Made by a program: the position numbers and the translations under genes. This document shows, piece after piece, positions 1 through 5,229 of a stretch of DNA of 6,147 nt (its first letter is position 1; each line of letters opens with the position of its first letter). The DNA is taken from NCBI GenBank assembly GCA_030040825.1, contig JASHSY010000003.1, positions 1-6,147 on the forward strand. Direction: 5' to 3'. The notes below the pieces were generated by a model that saw only the letters and a program-made list of their open reading frames with translations, did not search any database and was not told where the DNA came from. Source of the stretch: Xanthobacteraceae bacterium. Its GTDB lineage: Bacteria > Pseudomonadota > Alphaproteobacteria > Rhizobiales > Xanthobacteraceae.

Positions 1-431
1 ACGCGCGCACCGGCTTGCAGCGTCTGGTGCGCAAGTTCACCGAAGGCGTGATCGATGACGGCGCGCACCGCTTCGGTGGCAAAGCCGCGGCCCCAATACG
101 AGGCGCCGAGCCAATAGCCGAGCTCGATGCCGTTATCGTCGCCGCGCCGATCGAGCCCACAGACGCCGATCGGCGCGCCATCGAGGCAAATGACAAAGCA
201 AGCCTGGCCGTCATGCCGGTTGGCGGACGCGACGAAGTGCTCGGCATCGGCAATGCTGTAGGGATGCGGGATGCGCGCGGTGTTGGCGGCAATGCGGCGA
301 TCATTGGCGAGTGCCGCGATCGCGCCGACGTCGAAGGCACACGGGGCGCGCAGGACGAGGCGCTCGGTCGCCAGCACGGGAACTTTCCGTTCGCAATGCG
401 CCGGAGTACAAATGTCTTCGGACAGTGTCAT
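1..431 (-). CDS. GNAT family N-acetyltransferase (RimJ/RimL-like), C-terminus cut by window edge
   Basis: This gene encodes an acetyl-CoA dependent N-acetyltransferase of the GNAT fold, probably acting on a protein N-terminus or a small amine; the substrate cannot be read from the sequence. Of the protein, 143 residues are visible. A short lead is followed by the strand-1 motif ERLVLRAP (23-30), typical of RimJ/RimL-type members. The acetyl-CoA pyrophosphate loop is SYWGRGFATEA (111-121), preceded by IELGYWLG (102-109), the usual beta4 segment. The ATG at 431 is preceded by AGGAG (440-444) with 8 nt spacing, which fixes the start. The family is about 170-200 residues, so roughly the last quarter lies beyond position 1. 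It lies 124 nt downstream of rpmA, and in rhizobial genomes as I know them one or two GNAT genes often sit between rpmA and obgE. The intrinsic terminator lies just upstream, so its expression may depend on read-through. Confidence 0.9.
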   Translation of the reverse strand, partial: MTLSEDICTPAHCERKVPVLATERLVLRAPCAFDVGAIAALANDRRIAANTARIPHPYSIADAEHFVASANRHDGQACFVICLDGAPIGVCGLDRRGDDNGIELGYWLGASYWGRGFATEAVRAVIDHAFGELAHQTLQAGAR

Positions 432-450
432 CGCACGGGCTCCTGCGATC

Positions 451-494
451 AAAAAACCGAAAAGGGGAGCCGGCAAATCCGGTCTCCCCTTTTC
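451..494 (-). terminator. Intrinsic terminator of the rplU-rpmA operon
   Basis: Read on the minus strand, an 11-bp outer stem (459-469 with 484-494) continues through a 1-nt bulge (483) into a 4-bp CCGG stem (470-473 with 479-482), closed by a 5-nt loop. A CGG spacer and a run of six U (451-456) follow. It sits 62 nt beyond the rpmA stop codon. The A/U pairs at the stem base and the terminal U-run are classic for Rho-independent termination. Confidence 0.88.
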
Positions 495-507
495 GAAGCC
501 CATGTGG

Positions 508-537
508 GCCCGCCGGTTCGACTGGATGCCGGCGGAC
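508..537 (-). promoter_or_regulatory. Second hairpin in the rpmA 3' untranslated region
   Basis: A 9-bp stem (508-516 with 529-537, one G-U pair if read as minus-strand RNA) encloses a 12-nt loop. It lies between the rpmA stop and the main terminator and has no U-run of its own. It could protect the 3' end of the mRNA or be incidental in GC-rich sequence; the pairing is seen directly, the role is a guess. Confidence 0.4.
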
Positions 538-555
538 CTCATATGATCCACCGTA

Positions 556-828
556 TTACTCGGCCGCAGCCTCCGTCATCGGACGTACCGATACGAAGAT
601 GCGACCTTTGGTTTTGGCTCGGAACTCGACGCGACCATTGGTCAGAGCAAAGAGCGTATGATCCTTGCCGACGCCGACGTTGCGGCCGGGGTGCCATTTG
701 GTGCCGCGCTGGCGCGCAATAATGTTGCCGGCAAGCACCTCTTCGCCGCCGAAGATCTTCAGGCCAAGGCGCTGACCGCCGGAATCGCGGCCGTTACGCG
801 AGGAACCGCCTGCTTTCTTGTGAGCCAT
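556..828 (-). CDS. rpmA: 50S ribosomal protein bL27
   Basis: This is bL27, a large-subunit protein whose N-terminal arm reaches toward the peptidyl transferase centre. The 90-residue length is normal for the family. The family signature G-x-I-I-x-R-Q-R-G-x5-G occupies residues 34-48, and the N-terminus MAHKKAGGSSRNGRDS is nearly invariant among proteobacteria. It begins directly with the mature-type AHKKAGG sequence, so it lacks the cleavable N-terminal extension known from Firmicutes. The ATG at 828 has a moderate AGAAAGG ribosome site about 10 nt upstream. It follows rplU by 63 nt on the same strand, the standard rplU-rpmA pair, and has no promoter of its own that I can see. Confidence 0.98.
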   Translation of the reverse strand: MAHKKAGGSSRNGRDSGGQRLGLKIFGGEEVLAGNIIARQRGTKWHPGRNVGVGKDHTLFALTNGRVEFRAKTKGRIFVSVRPMTEAAAE

Positions 829-891
829 CGCTCAAAAACCTTTCTGCCCGCTACTTATACCGAATTCGTGACAAAAGCATCACCATACCGC

Positions 892-1425
892 TTATTTCTT
901 TTTCTTGGCTTTGCCCGCCGGCCCTTTTGCCTTGGCCGCCGACTTTTTGGCTTTTCCCGCCGTCTTCGCTTTCGGCTTTCCGCCCTTTTTCGCCGCAGCT
1001 GCGCCTGGTGCGGCATCGCCTTCATGGCCGGCAGCGCCTTCCGCATCGGCGGCCGCCGGCTTCGGCGGAGCCACTCGTTTCGGCCGCGGCGGCGCGGTCT
1101 TACTCGGCTTCTTGCCGTCGGTGAGGATTTCGGTGATCCGGATCAGCGTAAATTCCTGGCGATGTCCGCGCTTGCGGCGGGAATTTTTGCGCCGGCGCTT
1201 TTTGAACGCGATGATCTTGGCGCCGCGCGATTGATCGAGCACCTCGGCCGCGACCGTGGCGCCGGCCACGATCGGTGCACCCAGCGTTACAGCGTCACCG
1301 CCGACCACCAGCACTTCGCCGAATTCGACGATCTCGCCGGGTTCGCCCTTGACCTTATCGACCTTAAGCACGTCCTCGGCGGCAACCCTGTATTGCTTGC
1401 CGCCCGTTTTGAAGACCGCGAACAT
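892..1425 (-). CDS. rplU: 50S ribosomal protein bL21 with long Lys/Ala/Pro-rich tail
   Basis: This is bL21, a 23S rRNA-binding protein of the large subunit. Residues 1-104 are the complete family domain: MFAVFKTGGKQYRV at the start, the basic RNA-binding segment KKRRRKNSRRKRGHRQ (75-90) and the closing ITEILTDGK. E. coli bL21 is 103 residues, so everything from about 105 to 177 is an added tail. The tail is built almost only of Ala, Lys, Pro and Gly, ends in KAKKKK, contains a short acidic patch near 127-137 and has no aromatic residue, so it is predicted to be disordered. Extended bL21 tails occur in some Hyphomicrobiales, but this one is long. The ATG at 1425 has GAGGG (1433-1437) 7 nt upstream. 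It is the first gene of the rplU-rpmA operon. Confidence 0.97.
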   Translation of the reverse strand: MFAVFKTGGKQYRVAAEDVLKVDKVKGEPGEIVEFGEVLVVGGDAVTLGAPIVAGATVAAEVLDQSRGAKIIAFKKRRRKNSRRKRGHRQEFTLIRITEILTDGKKPSKTAPPRPKRVAPPKPAAADAEGAAGHEGDAAPGAAAAKKGGKPKAKTAGKAKKSAAKAKGPAGKAKKKK

Positions 1426-1447
1426 CTTTTTGCCCTCGTGTTCGATC

Positions 1448-1476
1448 CCGATCGTCGGATGGCCTATCCGGATCGG
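1448..1476 (-). promoter_or_regulatory. Hairpin in the rplU leader just upstream of the ribosome site
   Basis: As minus-strand RNA, a 6-bp stem (1471-1476 with 1448-1453) is stacked on a 5-bp stem (1466-1470 with 1456-1460) across a 2-nt bulge, with the 5-nt loop AGGCC. It ends 10 nt before the rplU GAGGG site. This is where autogenous translational control of ribosomal operons commonly acts, but I know of no described alphaproteobacterial bL21 leader, so regulation is inference. Confidence 0.4.
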
Positions 1477-1553
1477 CTTTTTCCAGTCGTGTTTGCTGGC
1501 TAAAGGCGCGTCCCGGCAAAACCCTTAACGGCCGTCCGGCCAGCGCCGGCGTC

Positions 1554-1582
1554 CTTATGACGGGGCGGTAATTCGCTGTCAA
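1554..1582 (-). promoter_or_regulatory. Probable sigma70-type promoter of rplU-rpmA
   Basis: On the minus strand there is a perfect -35 TTGACA (1577-1582), a 17-nt spacer and CATAAG (1554-1559) as -10, matching four of six consensus bases. Transcription would start near 1547 and give a leader of about 120 nt before the rplU ATG. The strong -35 and exact spacing suit a highly expressed ribosomal operon. Confidence 0.65.
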
Positions 1583-1699
1583 GAAAACCACCCTCGCGCC
1601 GGCGGGCGTAAGGACGGTACGGCGCGACGCGCACGGACGCGGTTTAGCTTCCTATGCTAAGAAACCCGCAGCAGCGGTTGGTCGGCAAGGAGCTCAGAA

Positions 1700-2671
1700 A
1701 TGCCCAGCAATGGTAAAGGACGCCCACAAAAGATCGGCTGGATCGGCGCGGGCCGCATGGGCATTCCGATGGCCGAGAAGTTGATCAAGGCCGGCTACGA
1801 CGTCAGCATCTGGAATCGCACGCGCGCCAAAGCCGAACCGCTGGCGAAAATCGGCGGCACGGTGGTGGACCACCTTTCGGACTTGAAGAACGTCGACGTT
1901 CTGTTCTCGATCGTCTCGACCGGCAAAGACGTACAAGAAGTCCTGTACGGCAAAAACGGCGTGTGCAGCCAGGCCGGCAAGATGCCGCCGATCGTTGTCG
2001 ATTGCTCGACCATCTCGGTCGACGATTCTGCGGCCGTGCGCGAGAAGCTCAAGCAGCTTGGCGCCGAGTTCGTCGCCTCGCCGATGAGCGGCAACGCCAA
2101 GGTCATCAAGGCGGCCAAAGCTTCGGCGGTCGTCTCGGGCAACGAGGAAGTCTGCAAGGCGGTGATGCCGATCATCGAGGTATTCGCCCAGCGCGGCGTG
2201 TCCTATGTTGGCGAGGGCGAGCTCGCCCGCGTCTGCAAGATCGCCCACAATGTCATGCTTGGCGTGGTGATCGAGAACCTGATCGAGATCACCTTGCTCA
2301 CCAACAAAATGGGCGTGCCGCGCCATGCCTTTCTGTCGTTCCTCAACAACAGCGCGCTGGGCTCGATGTTCACCCGCTACAAATCGCCGGCACTGGTCAA
2401 TCTCGATTGGACGACGACGTTCACGCCGGAGTTGCTGCGCAAGGACCTCGATCTTGGCTTGGAGCTTGGACGCGAGATCGACGTGCCGATGCCGGTAACC
2501 GCGGCTGCGCGCGAAATGCTGCAAAGCCATTTCGGCGTCGCAAGCCTGCAAAAAAATCCGGCGGAGTATCTGCAGAAGGACTTCGCGGCGCTGGCCGAAA
2601 CCATGGCGCTCGCCGCCGGCATGAAACTAACCAGCGAGAACAAGAACGTGCCGACCGGGCTGGAGACCTGA
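1700..2671 (+). CDS. NAD(P)-dependent beta-hydroxyacid dehydrogenase (3-hydroxyisobutyrate dehydrogenase / glyoxylate reductase family)
   Basis: This is a cytoplasmic oxidoreductase of the beta-hydroxyacid dehydrogenase family (HIBADH, tartronate semialdehyde reductase, GLYR). The N-terminal Rossmann domain has KIGWIGAGRMG (11-21) with the dinucleotide loop GxGxxG. NRT at 39-41, at the end of the second strand, suggests NADP(H) rather than NAD(H). DCST (101-104) and the substrate loop SPMSGN (127-132) match the family. The second, all-helical domain holds the catalytic Lys180 in KIAHN with Asn184, and a conserved Lys248 in RKDLDLG. The loop is SPMSGN rather than the more usual APVSGG, so the natural substrate may differ from hydroxyisobutyrate. 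At 323 residues it is slightly longer than the usual 290-300. AAGGAG (1687-1692) lies 7 nt before the ATG. It is transcribed divergently from rplU and appears to stand alone. Confidence 0.92.
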   Translation: MPSNGKGRPQKIGWIGAGRMGIPMAEKLIKAGYDVSIWNRTRAKAEPLAKIGGTVVDHLSDLKNVDVLFSIVSTGKDVQEVLYGKNGVCSQAGKMPPIVVDCSTISVDDSAAVREKLKQLGAEFVASPMSGNAKVIKAAKASAVVSGNEEVCKAVMPIIEVFAQRGVSYVGEGELARVCKIAHNVMLGVVIENLIEITLLTNKMGVPRHAFLSFLNNSALGSMFTRYKSPALVNLDWTTTFTPELLRKDLDLGLELGREIDVPMPVTAAAREMLQSHFGVASLQKNPAEYLQKDFAALAETMALAAGMKLTSENKNVPTGLET

Positions 2672-2923
2672 AAAGAGCGCGGTGTCGGCGGCAAGCACGG
2701 CGGCTACCTCGACGGCAACCGGCGGCCTTTTGGGCTGGGCTTTCGAGGCGACAAACGCGGCAATCGGCACAGTGGCGATGAGCACGACAAGCCAAAGCCA
2801 ACGGCCAGTCGGGCGCAACGTTGCGGCAACAGCCGACGGCTTTCCCCTGGCGCCCGGCGCGTCTTTGCAAGCCTTAAGTCCCGTCGCAGCCGGCGTTTCG
2901 TCACGGCACGCGCACGATGCCAT
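2627..2923 (-). CDS. Small single-span membrane protein, unknown function
   Basis: I do not recognise this 98-residue protein. It has a mildly basic N-terminal 40 residues with two Cys (4, 6) and a third at 19. One clear membrane segment, WLWLVVLIATVPIAAFVAS (42-60), is followed by the basic stop KAQPKRP and an Ala/Val-rich tail. This hydrophobic block flanked by basic residues is the main reason to call it real. Its 3' end overlaps the last 45 bp of the plus-strand dehydrogenase gene, tail to tail. No convincing ribosome site precedes the ATG at 2923, so the start could be elsewhere or the frame could be spurious. The opposite strand is also open here (2682-3020), but that reading is low-complexity Ala/Thr/Ser with no domain. 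Confidence 0.5.
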   Translation of the reverse strand: MASCACRDETPAATGLKACKDAPGARGKPSAVAATLRPTGRWLWLVVLIATVPIAAFVASKAQPKRPPVAVEVAAVLAADTALFSGLQPGRHVLVLAG

Positions 2924-2989
2924 TTTCAGACGAAAAATCTCAAGGCGCGAACCATGCGCGCATACTACGACGCAGTTCGGTCGGAATGC

Positions 2990-3274
2990 TCAACTCTGTT
3001 CGGGTGTGCGATGCCGGTAGTGGTGCCGGTAGGCGCGGTGACGATGCGCATGCGCCATCGCCAGCCGGCATTCCTTGCTCAACTGCGCGTGTTTGGCGGT
3101 CATGCATTTGGTTATCTTCGGAACGTCCGGAATAAAATCGGAACAAAGCCGCATTGCGTCTGGCGTGCAGGCCTGACGTTCCTCGGGAGTGCCTTGAGCG
3201 GCGGCGGCGTGAAGGCCGAACGACAACAGGCCGGCCAGCAGCATCGACCGGGAGAACAAACGCACAGTCCACAT
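2990..3274 (-). CDS. Secreted four-cysteine protein with His/Arg-rich tail
   Basis: This is a 94-residue exported protein. Residues 1-26 form a signal peptide: basic start, hydrophobic SMLLAGLLSFGL, then HAAAA with likely cleavage before Gln27. The mature part contains four Cys (36, 44, 57, 69) spaced like one copy of the cysteine-rich GLG1-type repeat (C-x7-C-x12-C-x11-C, with LSKEC at the end), presumably giving two disulfides in the periplasm. The last 20 residues are unusual: six His between 75 and 88 interleaved with Arg and Tyr, a plausible metal- or polyanion-binding tail. GAGGGG (3285-3290) lies 10 nt before the ATG at 3274. Similar small Cys-rich secreted proteins are common in Bradyrhizobium-type genomes, mostly uncharacterised. 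The function is unknown. Confidence 0.8.
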   Translation of the reverse strand: MWTVRLFSRSMLLAGLLSFGLHAAAAQGTPEERQACTPDAMRLCSDFIPDVPKITKCMTAKHAQLSKECRLAMAHAHRHRAYRHHYRHRTPEQS

Positions 3275-3413
3275 ATTGGTTAATCCCCTCGAGTTCCGTG
3301 CAGGGTGATCGAAGGAGGTAGCCTAGCGGTGAAGCACGCTGGCGTCGATGGTGCCGGCGGAGGATCCCGAACGACGGGACAAATTTTAGGATTGGAACCT
3401 TAATCGTGCCGCG
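3275..3413. other. Intergenic region between the two small minus-strand genes
   Basis: This 139-bp gap carries the ribosome site of the secreted protein gene and a TAAAAT hexamer on the minus strand (3383-3388) that could be a -10, though no good -35 lies at the right distance. A 10-bp perfect palindrome GCGTTAACGC (3411-3420) covers the stop codon of the upstream gene. There is no convincing terminator. Confidence 0.4.
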
Positions 3414-3824
3414 TTAACGCGCACCCCAGGCAAAACCCTTGGCGGCCGCGGTATTCTCTTTTGCATCCGGTGCGCAGGGCATCACTGCGCCTTCGGTCAT
3501 TGCCGCGGTCTTGTTGTCGAATGACAAATGACGGCACAACAATCCGCCGCGCATGCTGAACACGATATCCCCCACGCGATGGGATTCACGCCGCGTGGCC
3601 GCCTCCTGCAACAGCGGATTGATGATGGCCTGACCGCCAATCAACAACCCTGCCGCCAGCACGACCAGAAACAGCGACAGGATAACCGCGATCCGCGCGG
3701 ACTTGGCGCGATTCTCCTTTTGCCTTCGCCGCCGCGAACGGCGGACCAAATGCTGCATGTCGCCGGGATGAACCGGCGCAATGACGGCTGCAGCCTTGCT
3801 GCCGGCAGGCTGGACGATGCGCAT
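3414..3824 (-). CDS. Basic single-span membrane protein, uncharacterised rhizobial family
   Basis: This 136-residue protein has a strongly basic cytoplasmic N-terminus (RRSRRRRQKENRAKSAR, 28-44) and one membrane segment, IAVILSLFLVVLAAGLLIGG (about 45-64). A C-terminal part of about 70 residues follows that should face the periplasm, by the positive-inside rule. That part contains GLLCRHLSFDNKTAAMTEGAV (95-115 approx.) with Cys97, and Cys117 shortly after. I recall a CRHLSFDNKT-like motif from small uncharacterised proteins of Bradyrhizobium and relatives, which supports this frame. The ATG at 3824 lacks a clear ribosome site; Met23 (3758) is an alternative start and has none either. It is divergent from pobA across 111 bp. 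No function can be assigned. Confidence 0.75.
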   Translation of the reverse strand: MRIVQPAGSKAAAVIAPVHPGDMQHLVRRSRRRRQKENRAKSARIAVILSLFLVVLAAGLLIGGQAIINPLLQEAATRRESHRVGDIVFSMRGGLLCRHLSFDNKTAAMTEGAVMPCAPDAKENTAAAKGFAWGAR

Positions 3825-3858
3825 ACCGGCATAAAACAGGGAATCTTACAGTTCACCG

Positions 3859-3886
3859 ATAAAAAATCCGGATCAATTTGAGTCAA
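3859..3886 (-). promoter_or_regulatory. Candidate promoter of the minus-strand membrane protein gene
   Basis: On the minus strand, TTGACT (3881-3886; five of six to the -35 consensus), a 16-nt spacer and TTTTAT (3859-3864; four of six) would start transcription near 3852, about 28 nt before the ATG at 3824. The -35 lies inside the palindrome at 3875-3889. Confidence 0.35.
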
Positions 3887-3889
3887 ATT
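3875..3889. promoter_or_regulatory. Perfect 15-bp palindrome in the pobA divergent intergenic region, possible operator
   Basis: AATTTGA, a central G and TCAAATT form a perfect 7+1+7 inverted repeat. It is AT-rich against a GC-rich background, 46 bp upstream of the pobA start and overlapping the candidate -35 of the opposite gene. The size and symmetry fit a dimeric regulator. pobA is normally induced by 4-hydroxybenzoate through PobR (AraC or IclR type); whether this is such a site is inference. Confidence 0.45.
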
Positions 3890-3935
3890 TCGCAACACCC
3901 GCTTCACGTCGCGTAACTAGTGATATGAGTGAATT

Positions 3936-5102
3936 ATGCGCACCCAAGTCGCCATCATCGGCGCCGGTCCGGCCGGATTGCTGCTCGGCCAGCTGCTGCA
4001 CCGGCACGGCATCGATAACATCATCCTTGAGCGGCAGACCGGCGAATATGTGCTCAGCCGGGTCCGTGCCGGCGTGATCGAACAGGTCACGATGGATTTG
4101 CTCGACGAGGCCGGCGTCGGGGCGCGCATGCACGCCGACGGCCTGGTGCACGAAGGCGTGCAGATCTGCGTCGATGGCGTGCGCCACCGCATTTCGTTCA
4201 AGGAGATGACCGGCAAGGCGGTGATGGTTTACGGCCAGACCGAACTCACCAAGGATTTGATGGACGGCCGCGCCGCTGCCGGCGCTACAACCGTCTATTC
4301 CGCGCATGAAGTCGCGCTGCACGATTTTTCAACCGATAAGCCGCGCGTCACCTATCGCACCGGCGGCGCCACGCAGGAGATCTCTTGCGACTTTGTCGCC
4401 GGCTGCGACGGCTTTCACGGCGTGAGCCGCAAAAGCGTGCCGGCGCGCGCGATTGCATCGCACGAGCGGGTCTATCCGCTCGGCTGGCTTGGCATCCTCT
4501 CCGATACTCCACCGGTGTCCGATGAATTGATCTACGTACACCATCCGCTCGGTTTTGCGCTCTGCTCGATGCGCTCGCCAACCAGGAGCCGCTACTACCT
4601 GCAATGCAGCCTGGCCGAAGACATCGATTCCTGGCCGGATGACCGCTTTTGGGAGGAGCTGAAACCGCGGCTCGACGACGAAGCGCGCGAGCGCCTCGTC
4701 ACCGGCCCGTCGATCGAGAAAAGTATCGCGCCGCTGCGCAGCTTCGTCGCGGAGCCGATGCGGTTCGGACGGCTTTTCCTCGCCGGCGACGCCGCCCACA
4801 TCGTGCCGCCGACCGGCGCCAAAGGACTTAATCTCGCGGCCAGCGACGTGCGCTATCTCGCGCACGCCCTGATCGAGCACTACAAAGACAAGTCCGACGC
4901 CGGCCTCGATCATTATTCGGCGCGCGCGCTGGCGCGGGTCTGGAAGGCGGAGCGTTTCTCGTGGTGGATGACCACCATGCTGCACCAGATTTCCGACAAC
5001 CCGTTCGACCGGAAAATCCAGCTCGCCGAACTCGATTATCTGTTCCGCTCGAAAGCGGCCGCCACGGTGTTCGCCGAGAATTACGTCGGACTGCCGTATT
5101 AG
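3936..5102 (+). CDS. pobA: 4-hydroxybenzoate 3-monooxygenase (p-hydroxybenzoate hydroxylase)
   Basis: PobA is a cytoplasmic FAD enzyme that uses NADPH and O2 to convert 4-hydroxybenzoate to protocatechuate, the entry to the beta-ketoadipate pathway. The 388 residues match the Pseudomonas enzyme (394) end to end. FAD-binding GAGPAG is at 9-14, the second flavin/NADPH motif CDGFHG at 157-162 and the third GDAAHIVPPTGAKGLN at 284-299. The substrate and proton-relay residues known from the P. fluorescens enzyme are present: Tyr200, Ser211, Arg213, Tyr221, Pro292, Asn299 and Tyr383 (its Tyr201, Ser212, Arg214, Tyr222, Pro293, Asn300, Tyr385). The start MRTQVAIIGAGP aligns with the canonical N-terminus, although the ribosome site is weak (GAG at 3927-3929). 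It ends at GLPY and lacks the short acidic tail of the Pseudomonas protein. No pobR or pca genes are in the window, so it looks like a lone pathway gene here. Confidence 0.98.
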   Translation: MRTQVAIIGAGPAGLLLGQLLHRHGIDNIILERQTGEYVLSRVRAGVIEQVTMDLLDEAGVGARMHADGLVHEGVQICVDGVRHRISFKEMTGKAVMVYGQTELTKDLMDGRAAAGATTVYSAHEVALHDFSTDKPRVTYRTGGATQEISCDFVAGCDGFHGVSRKSVPARAIASHERVYPLGWLGILSDTPPVSDELIYVHHPLGFALCSMRSPTRSRYYLQCSLAEDIDSWPDDRFWEELKPRLDDEARERLVTGPSIEKSIAPLRSFVAEPMRFGRLFLAGDAAHIVPPTGAKGLNLAASDVRYLAHALIEHYKDKSDAGLDHYSARALARVWKAERFSWWMTTMLHQISDNPFDRKIQLAELDYLFRSKAAATVFAENYVGLPY

Positions 5103-5154
5103 GATAGGATCGCAATTAAGCCTGGGTTTGAGCATTATTGGCGAATCCGACCCA

Positions 5155-5178
5155 CTGGCGAATGTGCCAGCGTTCTTT
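5155..5178 (+). terminator. Weak candidate terminator after pobA
   Basis: CTGGC (5155-5159) and GCCAG (5166-5170) pair around a 6-nt loop, followed by CGTTCTTT. It lies 53 nt past the pobA stop in the 127-bp gap to the convergent gene. The 5-bp stem and broken T-run make it marginal. Confidence 0.35.
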
Positions 5179-5229
5179 AAAGTCTAATGTGACTTGAGCG
5201 GACTAAGCCCGATGCGGCAGCGATGTCAG

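Noticed and set aside
15..722. Plus-strand frame opposite the GNAT gene and rpmA
   Set aside because: It crosses the rpmA terminator and two genes supported on the other strand and has no domain.
658..1503. Long plus-strand open frame opposite rplU and rpmA
   Set aside because: It is antisense to two certain ribosomal protein genes, rich in Arg/Phe/Leu without any domain, and a product of high GC content.
1530..1541. GGCC-rich short palindrome in the rplU leader
   Set aside because: A 4-bp stem in GC-rich DNA is expected by chance and does not support a separate element.
1364..1591. Minus-strand frame starting in the rplU leader
   Set aside because: Its ATG lies upstream of the likely rplU transcription start, it overlaps rplU out of frame and its sequence is Arg/Pro-rich without family features.
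1694..2551. Long minus-strand frame opposite the dehydrogenase
   Set aside because: The plus strand holds a complete recognised enzyme with a good ribosome site; the antisense frame is His/Arg/Asp-rich and looks like a codon-bias shadow.
3365..3379. Small hairpin TCCCG-AACGA-CGGGA as a terminator
   Set aside because: On the minus strand, where the upstream gene ends, no T-run follows it; the 5-bp stem alone is not enough.
3395..3415. GGAACC followed by CGTT, resembling an EcfG general stress promoter
   Set aside because: The gap between the elements is about 12 nt rather than the 16-17 expected, and no plus-strand gene follows within a sensible distance.
4329..5135. Long minus-strand frame opposite pobA
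   Set aside because: pobA matches its family end to end on the plus strand; the antisense reading has no recognisable motif.
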